DNA of 64,000 nucleotides from assembly GCA_031286225.1 (NCBI GenBank), contig JAITUQ010000038.1:1-64000 (forward strand). The letters are read 5' to 3'. Made by a program: the position numbers and the translations under genes. Positions 27,161 to 36,602 of the stretch are shown here, piece by piece. Positions within the stretch are counted from its first letter, which is position 1. Every line of letters begins with the position of its first letter. Source of the DNA: Candidatus Methanorudis spinitermitis (GTDB lineage: Archaea > Methanobacteriota > Methanobacteria > Methanobacteriales > Methanobacteriaceae). The notes under the pieces are model-generated. The model was not told the origin of the DNA. It was given only the letters and a program-made list of their open reading frames with translations, and ran no database searches.

Positions 27161-27595
27161 ATTAAAATCAATTTTAAACACGATATAGGTGGGCAAAAAT
27201 TAGTAATAGCTGTAGCTCAAGATTATAAAACCTCTGAAATTTTGATGGTTGCATATATGAATAAAGAAGCATTAGCTAAAACATTAGCTACTGGACTTGC
27301 TCATTATTGGAGTACTTCACGAGGAAAGCTATGGTTGAAAGGTGAAAGCTCAGGAAATACTCAAAAAGTAAAAGAAATTTTCACTGACTGTGATATGGAT
27401 GCTATTATTTTAAAAATTGAGCAAACTGGTGCAGCATGTCATGAAGGATATTACTCTTGCTTTTTTAGGAAATTAAACATTGATAAAATAAATAAATCTA
27501 GGAAAGATTTAGAAAGTTTAGATGATGAAGAATTAGAAATTATAGCTAAAAGACTTTTTAATCCTGAAGAAGTTTACAAAAAGAATGCTGATTAA
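27161..27595 (+). CDS. hisI: phosphoribosyl-AMP cyclohydrolase, apparently starting at ATT
   Basis: Opens the purine ring of phosphoribosyl-AMP in histidine synthesis. The metal and active-site features are present: [39 protein letters not shown] and the Cys pair region [15 protein letters not shown]. The first TTG/ATG (27242/27245) would start inside the conserved core and lose about 27 residues. The frame continues upstream through [20 protein letters not shown], as in the family, to ATT at 27161 (or ATT 27158), behind AAGGAG (27147-27152). The preceding in-frame codons to the TAA at 27146 include no ATG, GTG or TTG. I propose an ATT start and about 144 residues. Confidence 0.9.
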   Translation: MKINFKHDIGGQKLVIAVAQDYKTSEILMVAYMNKEALAKTLATGLAHYWSTSRGKLWLKGESSGNTQKVKEIFTDCDMDAIILKIEQTGAACHEGYYSCFFRKLNIDKINKSRKDLESLDDEELEIIAKRLFNPEEVYKKNAD

Positions 27596-27792
27596 TATTT
27601 ATATTTTTTAAAATTATTTTATTAAGATAATGAGTATTATAACTATTTAGTTGAATCTATTGATTCATAAAAAAGATTATTAATAATATAATACATAATC
27701 ATTAAAATAAGGATAATAATATTAAAAATAATGATATGAATTAATATTGTTTAAAATAAAGTTTAAAGTATTATTTAATTTTAGATTTTATA

Positions 27793-27902
27793 ATTTATAT
27801 TATTTAAAATAAAGATTTAAGTTTTATTTAATTTTATATTTAATATTTTTTGATTTATATTATTTAAAATAAAGATTTAAGTTTTATTTAATTTTATATT
27901 TA
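27793..27902. repeat. 50-bp perfect tandem duplication, period 60
   Basis: Bases 27793-27842 and 27853-27902 are identical, and a diverged third copy precedes them (about 27746-27790). The unit reads ATTTATATTATTTAAAATAA and onward. It lies in the 405-base spacer 27596-28000 upstream of the PINA gene; no ORF is present in the spacer. Confidence 0.75.
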
Positions 27903-28000
27903 TATTATAAAGATATGTTTACTTAAAACAATCATTTAATCATAAATTTAAATGTTTTACATCAAAATAATCAATTATTTACAATTAGGAGACAAGCACA

Positions 28001-29914
28001 TTGGAATATTTTCAAGAACTAGATGATAAAGAGGAACTTTTTAAAAGAATTGTCCCTGATACAAGTGCGGTTATCGAAGGAACCATTAGTAAAATTATTA
28101 ATGAAAATGAATTAAATTATCCTGAAATAATAATACCTGAAGCAGTAGTAGCTGAATTAGAATACCAAACAAATAATGGAAGGATCATAGGGCAGAATGG
28201 TCTTAATGAACTAAAATATCTTCAAAAACTTGCAAATGAAGGAAAAATAGCTATTAGTTTCACTGGAAAACGTCCAACTAATTATGAAATTTCCTTGTCA
28301 AAAAAAGGTGAAATTGACTCAATTATTAGAGATCTTGCTAAGATGGAAGTAGCTACTTTACTTACTTGTGATAAAATTCAAAGTGAAGTAGCTGAAGCAC
28401 AAAATATCCCTGTAATTTACGAGGAACAAGAAGATAAATCAAAAATTCCTTTAAAAATAGCTAAATATTTTGATCATGAAACCATGTCTATTCATTTAAA
28501 AGAAAATGTTCCTCCTATGGCAAAAAAAGGAAAACCTGGTTCTATTGACCTTGTAAAAATTGACACCAAACCACTTAGCTATGATTATTTAGAAAAATTA
28601 GCTGAAGATATTATTGAAAAATCAAGTCATGATTTTAAAACTTACTTGGAAGTTGATGAAGATGGAGCTACTGTTGTTCAATCAAGAGAATATAGAATTT
28701 CAATAGCTAAACCTCCATTTTCTGAAGGTATGGAAATAACTGCAGTTCGTCCAGTTGCTGAAGTTTCACTTGATGAATATAAATTATCAGATAAGTTAAT
28801 GGCTAGACTTCGAGACACTGCAAAAGGAATCCTTATATCAGGTTCTCCAGGAGCAGGTAAAAGTACATTTGCTCAAGCAGTAGCTAAGTTTTTTTCTGAG
28901 GATTTAAATAAAATTGTAAAAACAATGGAATCCCCTCGTGATCTTCAAGTAGGAGATGAAATTACTCAGTATGCTCCACTTTCAGGAGATATGGAAAAAA
29001 CAGCAGATATTTTACTTCTTGTAAGACCTGATTTTACAATATATGATGAGCTTAGAAAAAACCATGATTTTAATATATTTGCAGATATGAGATTAGCTGG
29101 TGTTGGAATGATAGGGGTTGTCCATGCAACAAAACCAATTGATGCTATTCAGAGAATATCAGCTAGAGTAGATCTTGGAATAATACCTTCTGTTGTTGAT
29201 ACAACAATTTATATTGAAGATGGGGAAATAAAAGCTGTTTATGAAACTAATTTTACTGTAAAGGTTCCTTCTGGAATGAAGGAAGCAGATCTTGCAAGAC
29301 CAGTTATTGAGGTTAGAGATTTTGAATCTGGTGAATTGAAAAATGAAATCTATACTTATGGTGAACAAACTATTGTCATGGATGTAGGGCTTGTTCAAAG
29401 TTCTAAAAAAGGAAATAAGGCTAAAAAATCTTCAGTAGATAAAATTGTTGAAAAAGAAGTACTTAGAGCTGTTAAAAGAGTTGTTCCAAAGGCATCTATT
29501 AAAGTATCTGTTGAATCAGAAGATAGAGTAAATATTTATTTAGAAGAAAAATTTATTCCAAAAATAATTGGTAAAAAAGGAAAGAGAATAGCTGATCTTG
29601 AAAAGAAAGTTGGAATAAGTATTGGTGTAGAACCAATTGAAACTTTAAATAGAGAAGCTTTTGGTGAAAATAATAGGGTTTCAACAGAATTTGAAGTTCC
29701 TTATGAAATATCTAAGAAACATTTAAGCTTAAATTTTGGTCACGAATATATTGGTAGTGAATTTGACGTATTAGCTAATGATGAATATTTATTTACAGCT
29801 ACTGTTGGTAAAAAAGGAATAATTAGAATGAGAAAAGATCTTGAACTAGCAGATATTCTTTTTGATGCAATTTCAATGAATTTTCCAATAATAGCTAGAT
29901 TAAGGTCAAATTAG
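28001..29914 (+). CDS. PINA: PIN-domain plus VirB11/PilT-type ATPase with KH domain
   Basis: A 637-residue archaeal protein with an N-terminal PIN domain (VPDTSAVIEGTI, acidic residues in PEAVVAELE and the LLTCDK segment), then a hexameric secretion-type ATPase (Walker A GSPGAGKSTFAQA, Asp-box YDELRKNHDF, His-box GVVHATKPIDAI) and a C-terminal KH-like RNA/DNA-binding region with IPKIIGKKGKRIADLEK. In Sulfolobus a protein of this architecture, PINA, unwinds and migrates Holliday junctions. The start is TTG with an upstream AGGAG (about nine bases away). It follows hisI on the same strand after a 405-base spacer. Confidence 0.92.
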   Translation: MEYFQELDDKEELFKRIVPDTSAVIEGTISKIINENELNYPEIIIPEAVVAELEYQTNNGRIIGQNGLNELKYLQKLANEGKIAISFTGKRPTNYEISLSKKGEIDSIIRDLAKMEVATLLTCDKIQSEVAEAQNIPVIYEEQEDKSKIPLKIAKYFDHETMSIHLKENVPPMAKKGKPGSIDLVKIDTKPLSYDYLEKLAEDIIEKSSHDFKTYLEVDEDGATVVQSREYRISIAKPPFSEGMEITAVRPVAEVSLDEYKLSDKLMARLRDTAKGILISGSPGAGKSTFAQAVAKFFSEDLNKIVKTMESPRDLQVGDEITQYAPLSGDMEKTADILLLVRPDFTIYDELRKNHDFNIFADMRLAGVGMIGVVHATKPIDAIQRISARVDLGIIPSVVDTTIYIEDGEIKAVYETNFTVKVPSGMKEADLARPVIEVRDFESGELKNEIYTYGEQTIVMDVGLVQSSKKGNKAKKSSVDKIVEKEVLRAVKRVVPKASIKVSVESEDRVNIYLEEKFIPKIIGKKGKRIADLEKKVGISIGVEPIETLNREAFGENNRVSTEFEVPYEISKKHLSLNFGHEYIGSEFDVLANDEYLFTATVGKKGIIRMRKDLELADILFDAISMNFPIIARLRSN

Positions 29915-30110
29915 CTATTAAAAATTTTTATAATTAAGAAACCATTACAATTAAAAAGCCATTCTATTAAAAAATTATCCTTAGCTATAAAAAAGTATTT
30001 TATTATTAAATAAATATTATAAATAAATAAATAGAGATTTAACTGAAAAATTTAAATTTATAGTATAAAAACACAGTTTATAAAAATTTCTATTATTTAA
30101 AGGTGAAAGA

Positions 30111-30854
30111 ATGAAAATAGGAGTATCTTCATTATCATTTTATAAAGAAAATATATTAAATAATTTAGAATTTATAGAAGGGTTAAATGTTGATTATTTT
30201 GAAATATTGAAAGATTATCCTAATGATAAAATTGATAATGATATTTTAAAATCCTATAATCTAAAATATACAGTTCATTCTCCTTTCATAGACCTGAATT
30301 TATCATCTTTAAATAGAAATATTCAAAAATTATCAATAGCTGAAATTAAAAAATCAATAGATTTAGCAAGAGAACTTGAATCAGAAATTGTGGTTGTTCA
30401 TCCTGGAAGTGTTCCTTTTTTAAGTAGACCTTTTGAAAAAGAAATATTAGCTATATCAAAAGAATCTATAAAAATTTGCGGAGATTATGGAAAAGATCTT
30501 GGTGTTAAAGTAGCTATTGAAAACATGCCTAATATTGAAGGCTTTCTTTATCAAAATGTTTTCAAATTAAATGAATTACTAGAAGAGCTTGAAATGACTA
30601 TGACATTAGATCTTGCCCATGCAATTACTAATGGTTTTAAAGAAAATGAGCTTTATTTTGATTCGGTAAAACACATACATTTATCTGATAATAATCATGA
30701 ATTTGATGAACACCTATCATTAGGGGAAGGGTCAATTGATTTTAAAGCTGTCATCGATATTTTTAATAAAAATAATTATGATGGAGTATATACTATAGAG
30801 GTATATGATAAAGAATCTGTTGTAAAAAGTGTTGAATATTTAAAAAAAATTTAA
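30111..30854 (+). CDS. TIM-barrel sugar isomerase/epimerase or endonuclease IV-like protein
   Basis: A 247-residue member of the xylose isomerase-like/AP endonuclease 2 superfamily. Metal-ligand segments are in the usual order: YTVHSPFIDLNL, IVVVHPGSVP, VAIENMPN, TLDLAHA, HIHLSDNNHEFDEH with LGEGSIDF, and a final YTIEVYD. Family members include sugar-phosphate isomerases and endonuclease IV, and the sequence does not choose between them; the short length and missing C-terminal helices favour an isomerase-type enzyme. GGTGA before the ATG supports the start. Confidence 0.82.
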   Translation: MKIGVSSLSFYKENILNNLEFIEGLNVDYFEILKDYPNDKIDNDILKSYNLKYTVHSPFIDLNLSSLNRNIQKLSIAEIKKSIDLARELESEIVVVHPGSVPFLSRPFEKEILAISKESIKICGDYGKDLGVKVAIENMPNIEGFLYQNVFKLNELLEELEMTMTLDLAHAITNGFKENELYFDSVKHIHLSDNNHEFDEHLSLGEGSIDFKAVIDIFNKNNYDGVYTIEVYDKESVVKSVEYLKKI

Positions 30855-31192
30855 GATAGAAAAACTTTCTGATAAATATTTTTTCTATATTGAAATAGTG
30901 TTAAATTCAGATTTTTAACAATTCTAATAAAATTAATTGTAATATCTATTTTTTAAATTTATTATTTACTATTTAAATTTAATATAATACTATAATCTTA
31001 TTTTTTTTAAAAATAACTTGATGTTAAAAGTTAGGATTTGTGGATTTTAAAAAATCATAGATTTTCATTAATAATTATTTAAAAGATGAATATAATTATA
31101 ATCACTTAAGAATAAATATGAATATAATTACTTTTAAAATGATTTTTTAATAAATAAACTTATATTTAAAGAAAAAAATTTGAGGGTATTAT
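30855..31192. other. AT-rich spacer upstream of the PaaK-like gene
   Basis: About 340 bases between the isomerase-like gene and the ligase gene. A GAGGGTA Shine-Dalgarno lies at the right end. No small ORF, RNA-like segment or long repeat was seen. Confidence 0.5.
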
Positions 31193-32500
31193 ATGGCTAC
31201 AATTTGGAATAAAGATGCTGAGGGTATGTCAAGAGAAGACATTGAAGAATTACAATTAAAAAGTTTGCAAACTACTGTAAAAAATACTTACGAAAACGTA
31301 CCTCATTATAATAAAAAATTTAATGAAATTGGACTTTATCCTGAAGATATACAATATTTAAAAGATATAGAGAAACTTCCATTTACCACAAAAGAGGATC
31401 TGAGGGAAACTTTTCCTTATGGAATGTTTGCAGTTTCTCCAAATAATATTATTGAAATCCATAGCTCTTCAGGAACAACGGGTAAACCTGTAGTATCTGG
31501 ATACACTCGCAGTGATATTGACAGTTGGGGTGAGTTAATGGCAAGAGGACTAACAATGATGGGTATGGATGAAGATGATATACTACAAAATACTCATGGT
31601 TATGGTCTTTTTACTGGAGGGTTTGGAGTTCATTACGGAGCCCATAAAATTGGTTTAACAATTATTCCAATATCAACAGGACAAACAAGAAGGCAAATAG
31701 AAATTATGGAAGATTTTAAAGCAACAGCGCTAATTTTTACACCATCTTATGGTTTGTATATAGCAGAAGTAGCTAAGGAAGAAGGAGTTAATCCGAAAAA
31801 ACTTGGTTTAAAAGCTATTGGTTTTGGTGCTGAGATGTGGACAGAAGAAATGAGAAAAAAAATTGAAAAATCATTTAACGCACCAGCATATAACATATAT
31901 GGACTTACAGAACTAATGGGTCCAGGAGTAGCTGTTGAATGTAGCCAGCAAAAAGGACTTCATATTTCTGAGGATTACTTCTTTCCTGAAATTATTGATC
32001 CAAAAACTCAAAAAACTTTAGATGAAGGAAAAAAAGGAGAGTTAGTATTAACTAGTTTGAAAAGAGAAGGAATGCCAATTATAAGATTTAGAACAAAAGA
32101 TATTACTTCCCTAGATTATGATAAATGTGGCTGTGGTAGAACATTTGTTAGAATGAAACGGATAACTGGTAGATCTGATGATATGCTTAAAGTTAAAGGA
32201 GTAGCTGTTTTTCCATCTCAAATTGAAAAAGCATTACTTAAAGCTAATGACATAGAACCTCATTATCAAATCATTGTAACAAGACCTAATATAATGGATG
32301 AAATTGAAGTTAAGGTTGAAGCTACTGAACATCTTTTCTTTGATGAAGTAAAGGAAATGATTAATATAAAAAACAAGATTGGAGACTATATTGAAAATGA
32401 AATCGGACTGCGCGTAAAAGTAACATTAGTAGAACCAAAAAGTCTTCCAAGAAGTGAAGGAAAAGCTATAAGAGTAATAGATAAACGAAATTTACATTAA
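31193..32500 (+). CDS. phenylacetate-CoA ligase (PaaK) family protein
   Basis: An AMP-forming acyl/aryl-CoA ligase of 435 residues. The adenylate-binding [13 protein letters not shown], the PaaK-type [49 protein letters not shown] and the zinc-like [10 protein letters not shown] segment, and the C-terminal [20 protein letters not shown] domain are visible. In methanogens such enzymes activate imported aryl acids so that indolepyruvate oxidoreductase can make aromatic amino acids; the following ACT protein fits this use. GAGGGTA precedes the ATG. Confidence 0.93.
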   Translation: MATIWNKDAEGMSREDIEELQLKSLQTTVKNTYENVPHYNKKFNEIGLYPEDIQYLKDIEKLPFTTKEDLRETFPYGMFAVSPNNIIEIHSSSGTTGKPVVSGYTRSDIDSWGELMARGLTMMGMDEDDILQNTHGYGLFTGGFGVHYGAHKIGLTIIPISTGQTRRQIEIMEDFKATALIFTPSYGLYIAEVAKEEGVNPKKLGLKAIGFGAEMWTEEMRKKIEKSFNAPAYNIYGLTELMGPGVAVECSQQKGLHISEDYFFPEIIDPKTQKTLDEGKKGELVLTSLKREGMPIIRFRTKDITSLDYDKCGCGRTFVRMKRITGRSDDMLKVKGVAVFPSQIEKALLKANDIEPHYQIIVTRPNIMDEIEVKVEATEHLFFDEVKEMINIKNKIGDYIENEIGLRVKVTLVEPKSLPRSEGKAIRVIDKRNLH

Positions 32501-32659
32501 ATCTTTAATAATTTGAAATTTAATAATTAAAAAGATGAATATAATAGATTTTTTAACAATGAAAAATTTTTTATTTAAAGAGTAGGGCCTAATGGATTTT
32601 TTAATAATTAAAAATTTTATAATTAAAGAGTAAAATCTAAAATAAGTTTAGGGATTAAA

Positions 32660-33091
32660 ATGAAAATCAAACAATTATCCATATTTTTAGAAAATAAAGA
32701 GGGGAGACTTTGGAATGCATTAGATATATTAGCTAATGATAATATTAATATAAGGGCTTTATCACTAGCTGATACATCTGAATTTGGAATTTTAAGAATT
32801 ATTGTTCAAGATCCTGAAAAAGCTAAAAAAGTACTTGAAGATAATGATTTTATTGTAAAGATAAAAAATGTCATAGGGGTTGAATTATCTGATACTCCTG
32901 GAGGACTTGCAAAAGTTTTAAAACTTTTAAATGAAAACAAAATTAATTTAGAATATCTTTATGCTTTTACCCATGAAAAAAGTGAAAAAGCTATTCTGTT
33001 ACTTCAAGCAAATGATTTGGATAGTTTAATAGGAGTTCTAGAAAAAAACAATATTAAAGTTGTTCCTTCAAAGGAAGTATACAATTTATAA
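32660..33091 (+). CDS. tandem ACT-domain protein
   Basis: A 143-residue protein with two ACT modules: residues about 1-70 (KIKQLSIFLENKEGRLWNAL) and about 72-140 (GVELSDTPGGLAKVLKLLNE). ACT pairs bind amino acids. This type commonly accompanies PaaK-like ligases and indolepyruvate oxidoreductases and probably senses aromatic amino acids. It lies 160 bases behind the ligase gene on the same strand, and a TAGGGATTAAA sequence before the ATG serves as ribosome-binding site. Confidence 0.9.
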   Translation: MKIKQLSIFLENKEGRLWNALDILANDNINIRALSLADTSEFGILRIIVQDPEKAKKVLEDNDFIVKIKNVIGVELSDTPGGLAKVLKLLNENKINLEYLYAFTHEKSEKAILLLQANDLDSLIGVLEKNNIKVVPSKEVYNL

Positions 33092-33153
33092 ACAAATCTA
33101 TAGGGAAGTAGTAGAGAAAATTTTATTGAAGAATATGACTTAGGGATGATAAT

Positions 33154-33417
33154 ATGGTAGAAGTAAAAAGAATTAGTGTAATTAAAATGATAATTTTCAT
33201 GTTTTTAGGAACTGCTTTATTATATTCATTATACTTAGGTGAGCGAGATATAGTTTTAGCTATTGTTGCTGGTATTTTTGGTTATATAGCTAAAGATCCA
33301 AGTGTAATCACTGATAATACAAATGATGAGGATAAATCTGAACCTATTGAAGTAGAAAAAATAACTGTTAATAAAGTAGAAACACCTAATGATGAAGATA
33401 ACTTTGTAATGGAATAG
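33154..33417 (+). CDS. small two-span membrane protein, holin-like, 87 aa
   Basis: Two hydrophobic segments (about residues 10-28, MIIFMFLGTALLYSLYLG, and 32-46, IVLAIVAGIFGYIA) are joined by a short charged turn (ERD), followed by a 40-residue acidic cytoplasm-like tail. This size and topology fits holins, though the acidic tail is long. AGGGATGAT precedes the ATG. Its stop is only five bases before the ATG of the pseudomurein-endopeptidase-like gene, so the two are translationally coupled, as in phage lysis cassettes. The holin role is inferred from context; the sequence itself has no diagnostic motif. Confidence 0.6.
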   Translation: MVEVKRISVIKMIIFMFLGTALLYSLYLGERDIVLAIVAGIFGYIAKDPSVITDNTNDEDKSEPIEVEKITVNKVETPNDEDNFVME

Positions 33418-33422
33418 ATATT

Positions 33423-34328
33423 ATGACCAATCAGATTAAAGTATCTTCTATTGTATTTGGGGACAGTATTAATAGAGTGATTGCTTGGAAAAACGAAAAT
33501 AATCAAGAAAATCCAAAAATTGTTAGTGTTAATAGTACTACGATTCAATGGAAAGAATGGAAAAATGCTTATCAAGAAATTAAAACAAATTATATAGGAC
33601 CATATACTTTCTTACATTTTTTAGACTCATATAATAGAGTTATCGAATGGAAAAATAACAATGAACAAGTAAATCCAAAAACTGTTCGTGTGAATCAAAC
33701 AACATTAACATGGGAAGATTGGAATAATTTATTTACTAATATTTTTAAAAATATTACTATAACTGTAGTTATTCCAGACACACCAAAAAAAGCAGAAGAA
33801 ACTCATATTAGTGGTATTCTCCCAGTTTACCATTTCAACCAACAAGCAATGGGTAGACCATGGGGAGAATATTGCTGTGGACCTGTATCTGCTCTTATTT
33901 GTGCATCTCATCATGATTTAGTTGATTTTAAAAATTTTCAAGCAAAAAATATTGGTTTAATAACTGCTATGAATACCAGAGTTGGATCAGGAACTAGCCC
34001 AAATGATATGGTAGCAGGTTTTAATAAGTATTTCACTACATTAGAAATGACTCCTGTAGAATTTACAGAAAAAAATTTTAAATACAATATTTTGAAAAGT
34101 ATTCCAATGGTTGTAAATGTTTTAACTGATAGTACTATTGGGTATAAGGGTAGATTTGGGCACTACATGGCAGTTACTGGATATGACAATGGAAAAATTG
34201 GAGTAAGTGACCCCCATGGATTTAACATAGGTAGAGGACAAAGATACTGGTATCCTTATAATGTAATCAAGAGAGTTCGAGATAATAATTTTGGAGGCAG
34301 ACCATTATGGGTTATCTCAAGAAAATAA
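33423..34328 (+). CDS. pseudomurein endoisopeptidase-like cysteine protease (PeiW/PeiP type)
   Basis: A 301-residue protein. The N-terminal 105 residues are two repeats of about 40 residues with 54-residue spacing (FGDSINRVIAWKNEN and FLDSYNRVIEWKNNN, each later with Thr-Thr and a Trp pair), like wall-binding repeats. The C-terminal domain has a papain/C39-like triad: Cys in GEYCCGPVSAL (C152), His in RFGHYMAVTGYD (H247) and Asp in GVSDPHG (D263). Methanobacteriales phages use C71 enzymes of this layout to cut the pseudomurein peptide bridge. There is no signal peptide, so release would need the preceding membrane protein. No other phage genes are nearby. Confidence 0.78.
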   Translation: MTNQIKVSSIVFGDSINRVIAWKNENNQENPKIVSVNSTTIQWKEWKNAYQEIKTNYIGPYTFLHFLDSYNRVIEWKNNNEQVNPKTVRVNQTTLTWEDWNNLFTNIFKNITITVVIPDTPKKAEETHISGILPVYHFNQQAMGRPWGEYCCGPVSALICASHHDLVDFKNFQAKNIGLITAMNTRVGSGTSPNDMVAGFNKYFTTLEMTPVEFTEKNFKYNILKSIPMVVNVLTDSTIGYKGRFGHYMAVTGYDNGKIGVSDPHGFNIGRGQRYWYPYNVIKRVRDNNFGGRPLWVISRK

Positions 34329-34412
34329 TGATTATTAAAAAGTAATAATAAAATAAAAATAGAAATTTAATTAATGAATATGATTTAATTAATTTTTAAA
34401 ATCATTGAAAAT

Positions 34413-34922
34413 TTATTCTGAAGAGTCTGGCGAGAAGACACGACTTGCAAATTCAGAATCTACTAAAAGGATTCCATTAGAACTTTCACTAGCTAATGTA
34501 ACTTTATTCAAAACTGCAGTAGCTGATTCTTCTTCTTCAACTTGTTCTTCAACAAACCATTGTAAGAAGTTATTGGTTGCATGATCTTTTTCTTCAATAG
34601 CTAAGTCTACTAGATTATTTATTAGACCAGAAACAGTTATTTCATGAGATAAAACTTGTTTGAAAACATCAATAGGAGAATCCCATTTAAATTTTGGTTT
34701 TTCAATTGCATCTAGACTTACTCTTCCTCCTCTTCGAATGATATAATCATAAAATCTCATTGAATGAGATAATTCTTCTTGAGCTTGAACTCTCATCCAG
34801 TTAGCAAAACCACCTAAATCAGTATCTTCAAAATATGCCGCCATAGCTAAATACAAATACCCAGAATACATTTCAGCATTAAGCTGTTTGTTTAGTTCTT
34901 TTTCCATTATTTGACTTACCAT
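34413..34922 (-). CDS. ftn: ferritin (non-haem, iron storage)
   Basis: A 169-residue four-helix ferritin. Ferroxidase ligands are visible in helix A ([19 protein letters not shown]), helix B ([18 protein letters not shown]), and helix C/D ([21 protein letters not shown] with the EExxA-type end). It stores iron and removes peroxide. GGTG before the ATG sets the start. A rubredoxin gene follows upstream on the same strand, in line with an oxidative-stress role in this anaerobe. Confidence 0.96.
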   Translation of the reverse strand: MVSQIMEKELNKQLNAEMYSGYLYLAMAAYFEDTDLGGFANWMRVQAQEELSHSMRFYDYIIRRGGRVSLDAIEKPKFKWDSPIDVFKQVLSHEITVSGLINNLVDLAIEEKDHATNNFLQWFVEEQVEEEESATAVLNKVTLASESSNGILLVDSEFASRVFSPDSSE

Positions 34923-35101
34923 TTTAACACCTTAGAACTTAATAACATAAAAAAGTTTTCTTAAATGAAAATAAAGAATAATTATTAATTTTTTTAAGAT
35001 TTTTATTTTAATAAAAAAATATTTTCTTATGTTCATTTTTTTAATAAGATATTATTTATTAATATCAATTAGATTTTTATAGTGAATTTCAATGATTATT
35101 T

Positions 35102-35260
35102 TTATTTAACAAATTCTTCTTTTCCTACTCCACACAATGGGCAAACCCAATCATCTGGCAAATCTTCAAAAGATGTTCCTGGTTCAAAACCATTATCAGG
35201 ATCTCCTTCTTCAGGATCATATACATAACCACACATTTCACAAGTATATTTTTCACTCAT
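35102..35260 (-). CDS. rubredoxin, 52 aa
   Basis: Read directly from the minus strand: ATG at 35260-35258 and TAA at 35104-35102. The protein begins [19 protein letters not shown] and has the second pair in [15 protein letters not shown]. The two CxxCG knuckles bind one iron, and the aromatic core residues (Tyr at 11, Tyr at 13, Trp before the second knuckle) are present, so this is a canonical rubredoxin. It is an electron carrier for oxygen and peroxide detoxification by flavodiiron proteins or rubrerythrin. AAAGGT precedes the start. It lies upstream of ferritin on the same strand. Confidence 0.95.
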   Translation of the reverse strand: MSEKYTCEMCGYVYDPEEGDPDNGFEPGTSFEDLPDDWVCPLCGVGKEEFVK

Positions 35261-35686
35261 TTTTTACACATACCTTTAATTTATTTCATCTTGGTTTAAT
35301 AATTTTTAAACATTTATAGAAGTTTATAATAAAATTCTATATAAACTATTTATTAGTTATATTTATTCATATAGCTTAATAAAATCTTTCATTATAGCAA
35401 AAGACATTAATTTTTTTTATTAATAAATTTTATAATTATTCTTTATTTTTTAAAATAAGTATTAAAAACAATTTTTTAATAAAAAAAGTTAAAAATAAAA
35501 TCTTTAAAATAATTATATTTTATTTAGCTATCTTTTTTTAATTTTTTTTTAAAAATTAAAAGTGTTTTATTGCAGTTTTTTTTTTTTAAAGTATTTTTTT
35601 TTAAAAATTAATTCTTTTAACAAGAAATCTTAGAATTTTCTTCATAGCTATGTTAAAATATCTCTGTTATGATTTCTAGTCTATTT

Positions 35687-35774
35687 AAATCTTAATATTA
35701 TTCAATAGCTTTGTTAAGATTTTTGAATAGATTTCGATTGTATTACATTCATTAATTTTTTTTAGACTAATGAA
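35687..35774. repeat. overlapping inverted repeats upstream of the zinc-ribbon gene
   Basis: AAATCTTAA (35687-35695) pairs with TTAAGATTT (35714-35722), while TATTCAA (35699-35705) pairs with TTGAATA (35723-35729), so the two hairpins exclude each other. A third pair is TTCATTA (35748-35754) with TAATGAA (35768-35774) around a T-run. The spacer 35261-35686 is AT-rich with long T-runs and holds nothing else I can support. Confidence 0.6.
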
Positions 35775-35784
35775 CCTGAGATAG

Positions 35785-35800
35785 TGCAAAAGTTTATATA
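35785..35800 (+). promoter_or_regulatory. BRE/TATA promoter, leaderless start
   Basis: GCAAAAGTTTATATAG fits the archaeal BRE (A-rich) followed by TTTATATA (35792-35799). Transcription should start about 25 bases downstream, almost at the ATG of the zinc-ribbon gene (35824), which has no Shine-Dalgarno. Confidence 0.6.
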
Positions 35801-35823
35801 GTATATTAATCTATATTTTGAAT

Positions 35824-36225
35824 ATGGATGATATAGTTGATAATAAAGATAAGTTTTTTTTGAAAGAAGAAGATGCTTTAAGGATTTTTCGAAGTATTCG
35901 TTGGGCAGATGGTGTTTATTGTCCAAAATGCAAGTCTTTCAATATTTATAATCGTGGAATTCAAGGTAATTCTAATAAATATTCTTGTAATGAGTGTGAA
36001 AACAATTTTAGTGATTTTACTAACACCCCATTTGAATATAATAAAATACCTTTAGCTAAAATAATTTACATTATAGCTAATATGAGGTCTAAAAGCATTA
36101 ATAAACTTGCAATTGAGCTTGAACTTCATAGAAATACTGTTAGTAGACATCATAAAAGGATTCGTGAATTTTTCCATAAAAAACACAGAAATTCTTCTTT
36201 TGATGGTGAAACTGAAAAGGATTAA
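35824..36225 (+). CDS. stand-alone zinc-ribbon/HTH protein, N-terminal part of an IS1595-type transposase
   Basis: A 133-residue protein. DALRIFRSIRWADGVYCPKC begins a zinc ribbon with CPKC and CNEC pairs, followed by FTNTPFEYNKIPLAKIIY and a helix-turn-helix (SINKLAIELELHRNTVSRHH). This layout matches the DNA-binding head of IS1595/ISXO2 transposases, but the catalytic DDE domain is absent, and the frame ends cleanly with a stop rather than breaking up. A strong TATA element directly precedes the start. It could be a domesticated regulator or an IS remnant. I cannot find the rest of an element in the following 377 bases. Start taken as ATG 35824 (TTG at 35818 possible). Confidence 0.75.
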   Translation: MDDIVDNKDKFFLKEEDALRIFRSIRWADGVYCPKCKSFNIYNRGIQGNSNKYSCNECENNFSDFTNTPFEYNKIPLAKIIYIIANMRSKSINKLAIELELHRNTVSRHHKRIREFFHKKHRNSSFDGETEKD

Positions 36226-36602
36226 ATCTATATAATTGTTAGAGAGAAATATTTGAAAAAAATCTTCTAATAAATAATATATCTGAAAAAATAACTTAAA
36301 AAAAGATTAATAGCTATCTATTCAACTAATAAAGATTTATTTTTATTATATTATGAATTTTAAGAATAGATTTCTCTTTAAATCCTTCAAACTATATTTG
36401 AAATAATGAAATATATTAAGTGCATGAAATTTTAATTATAAAATTTAGCTAAAAAAGATTTATCAAAATGATATTTATACTAAAATGATAGATTTAAAGT
36501 AAAATACTATAATTAATAATTTATGGTTAGAATAGCTAATAACTATGGTTTAAAAAATGATTTAAATACATTTAAATTAATTTTAACAGGAAGTGAATTA
36601 TA
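36226..36602. other. AT-rich spacer upstream of the methyltransferase gene
   Basis: About 375 bases. There is no transposase remainder, no inverted repeat matching 35687-35774, and no small ORF. The AGGAAGTGAATT Shine-Dalgarno of the next gene lies at the right end. Confidence 0.5.

Noticed and set aside
33154-34328. Complete prophage around the endopeptidase
   Set aside because: Flanking genes (ACT protein, ferritin) are chromosomal and no integrase, capsid, terminase or attachment repeats were seen.
35137-35319. Plus-strand frame of 60 codons
   Set aside because: It overlaps the canonical rubredoxin on the minus strand and is His-rich nonsense.
35687-35729. Pseudoknot from the two overlapping stems
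   Set aside because: With no bases between the 3' arms (35722 and 35723), the connecting loop could not span a 9-bp helix; mutually exclusive hairpins are more likely.
35824-36225. Intact insertion sequence
   Set aside because: The DDE catalytic domain is missing and I found no terminal inverted repeats on both sides.
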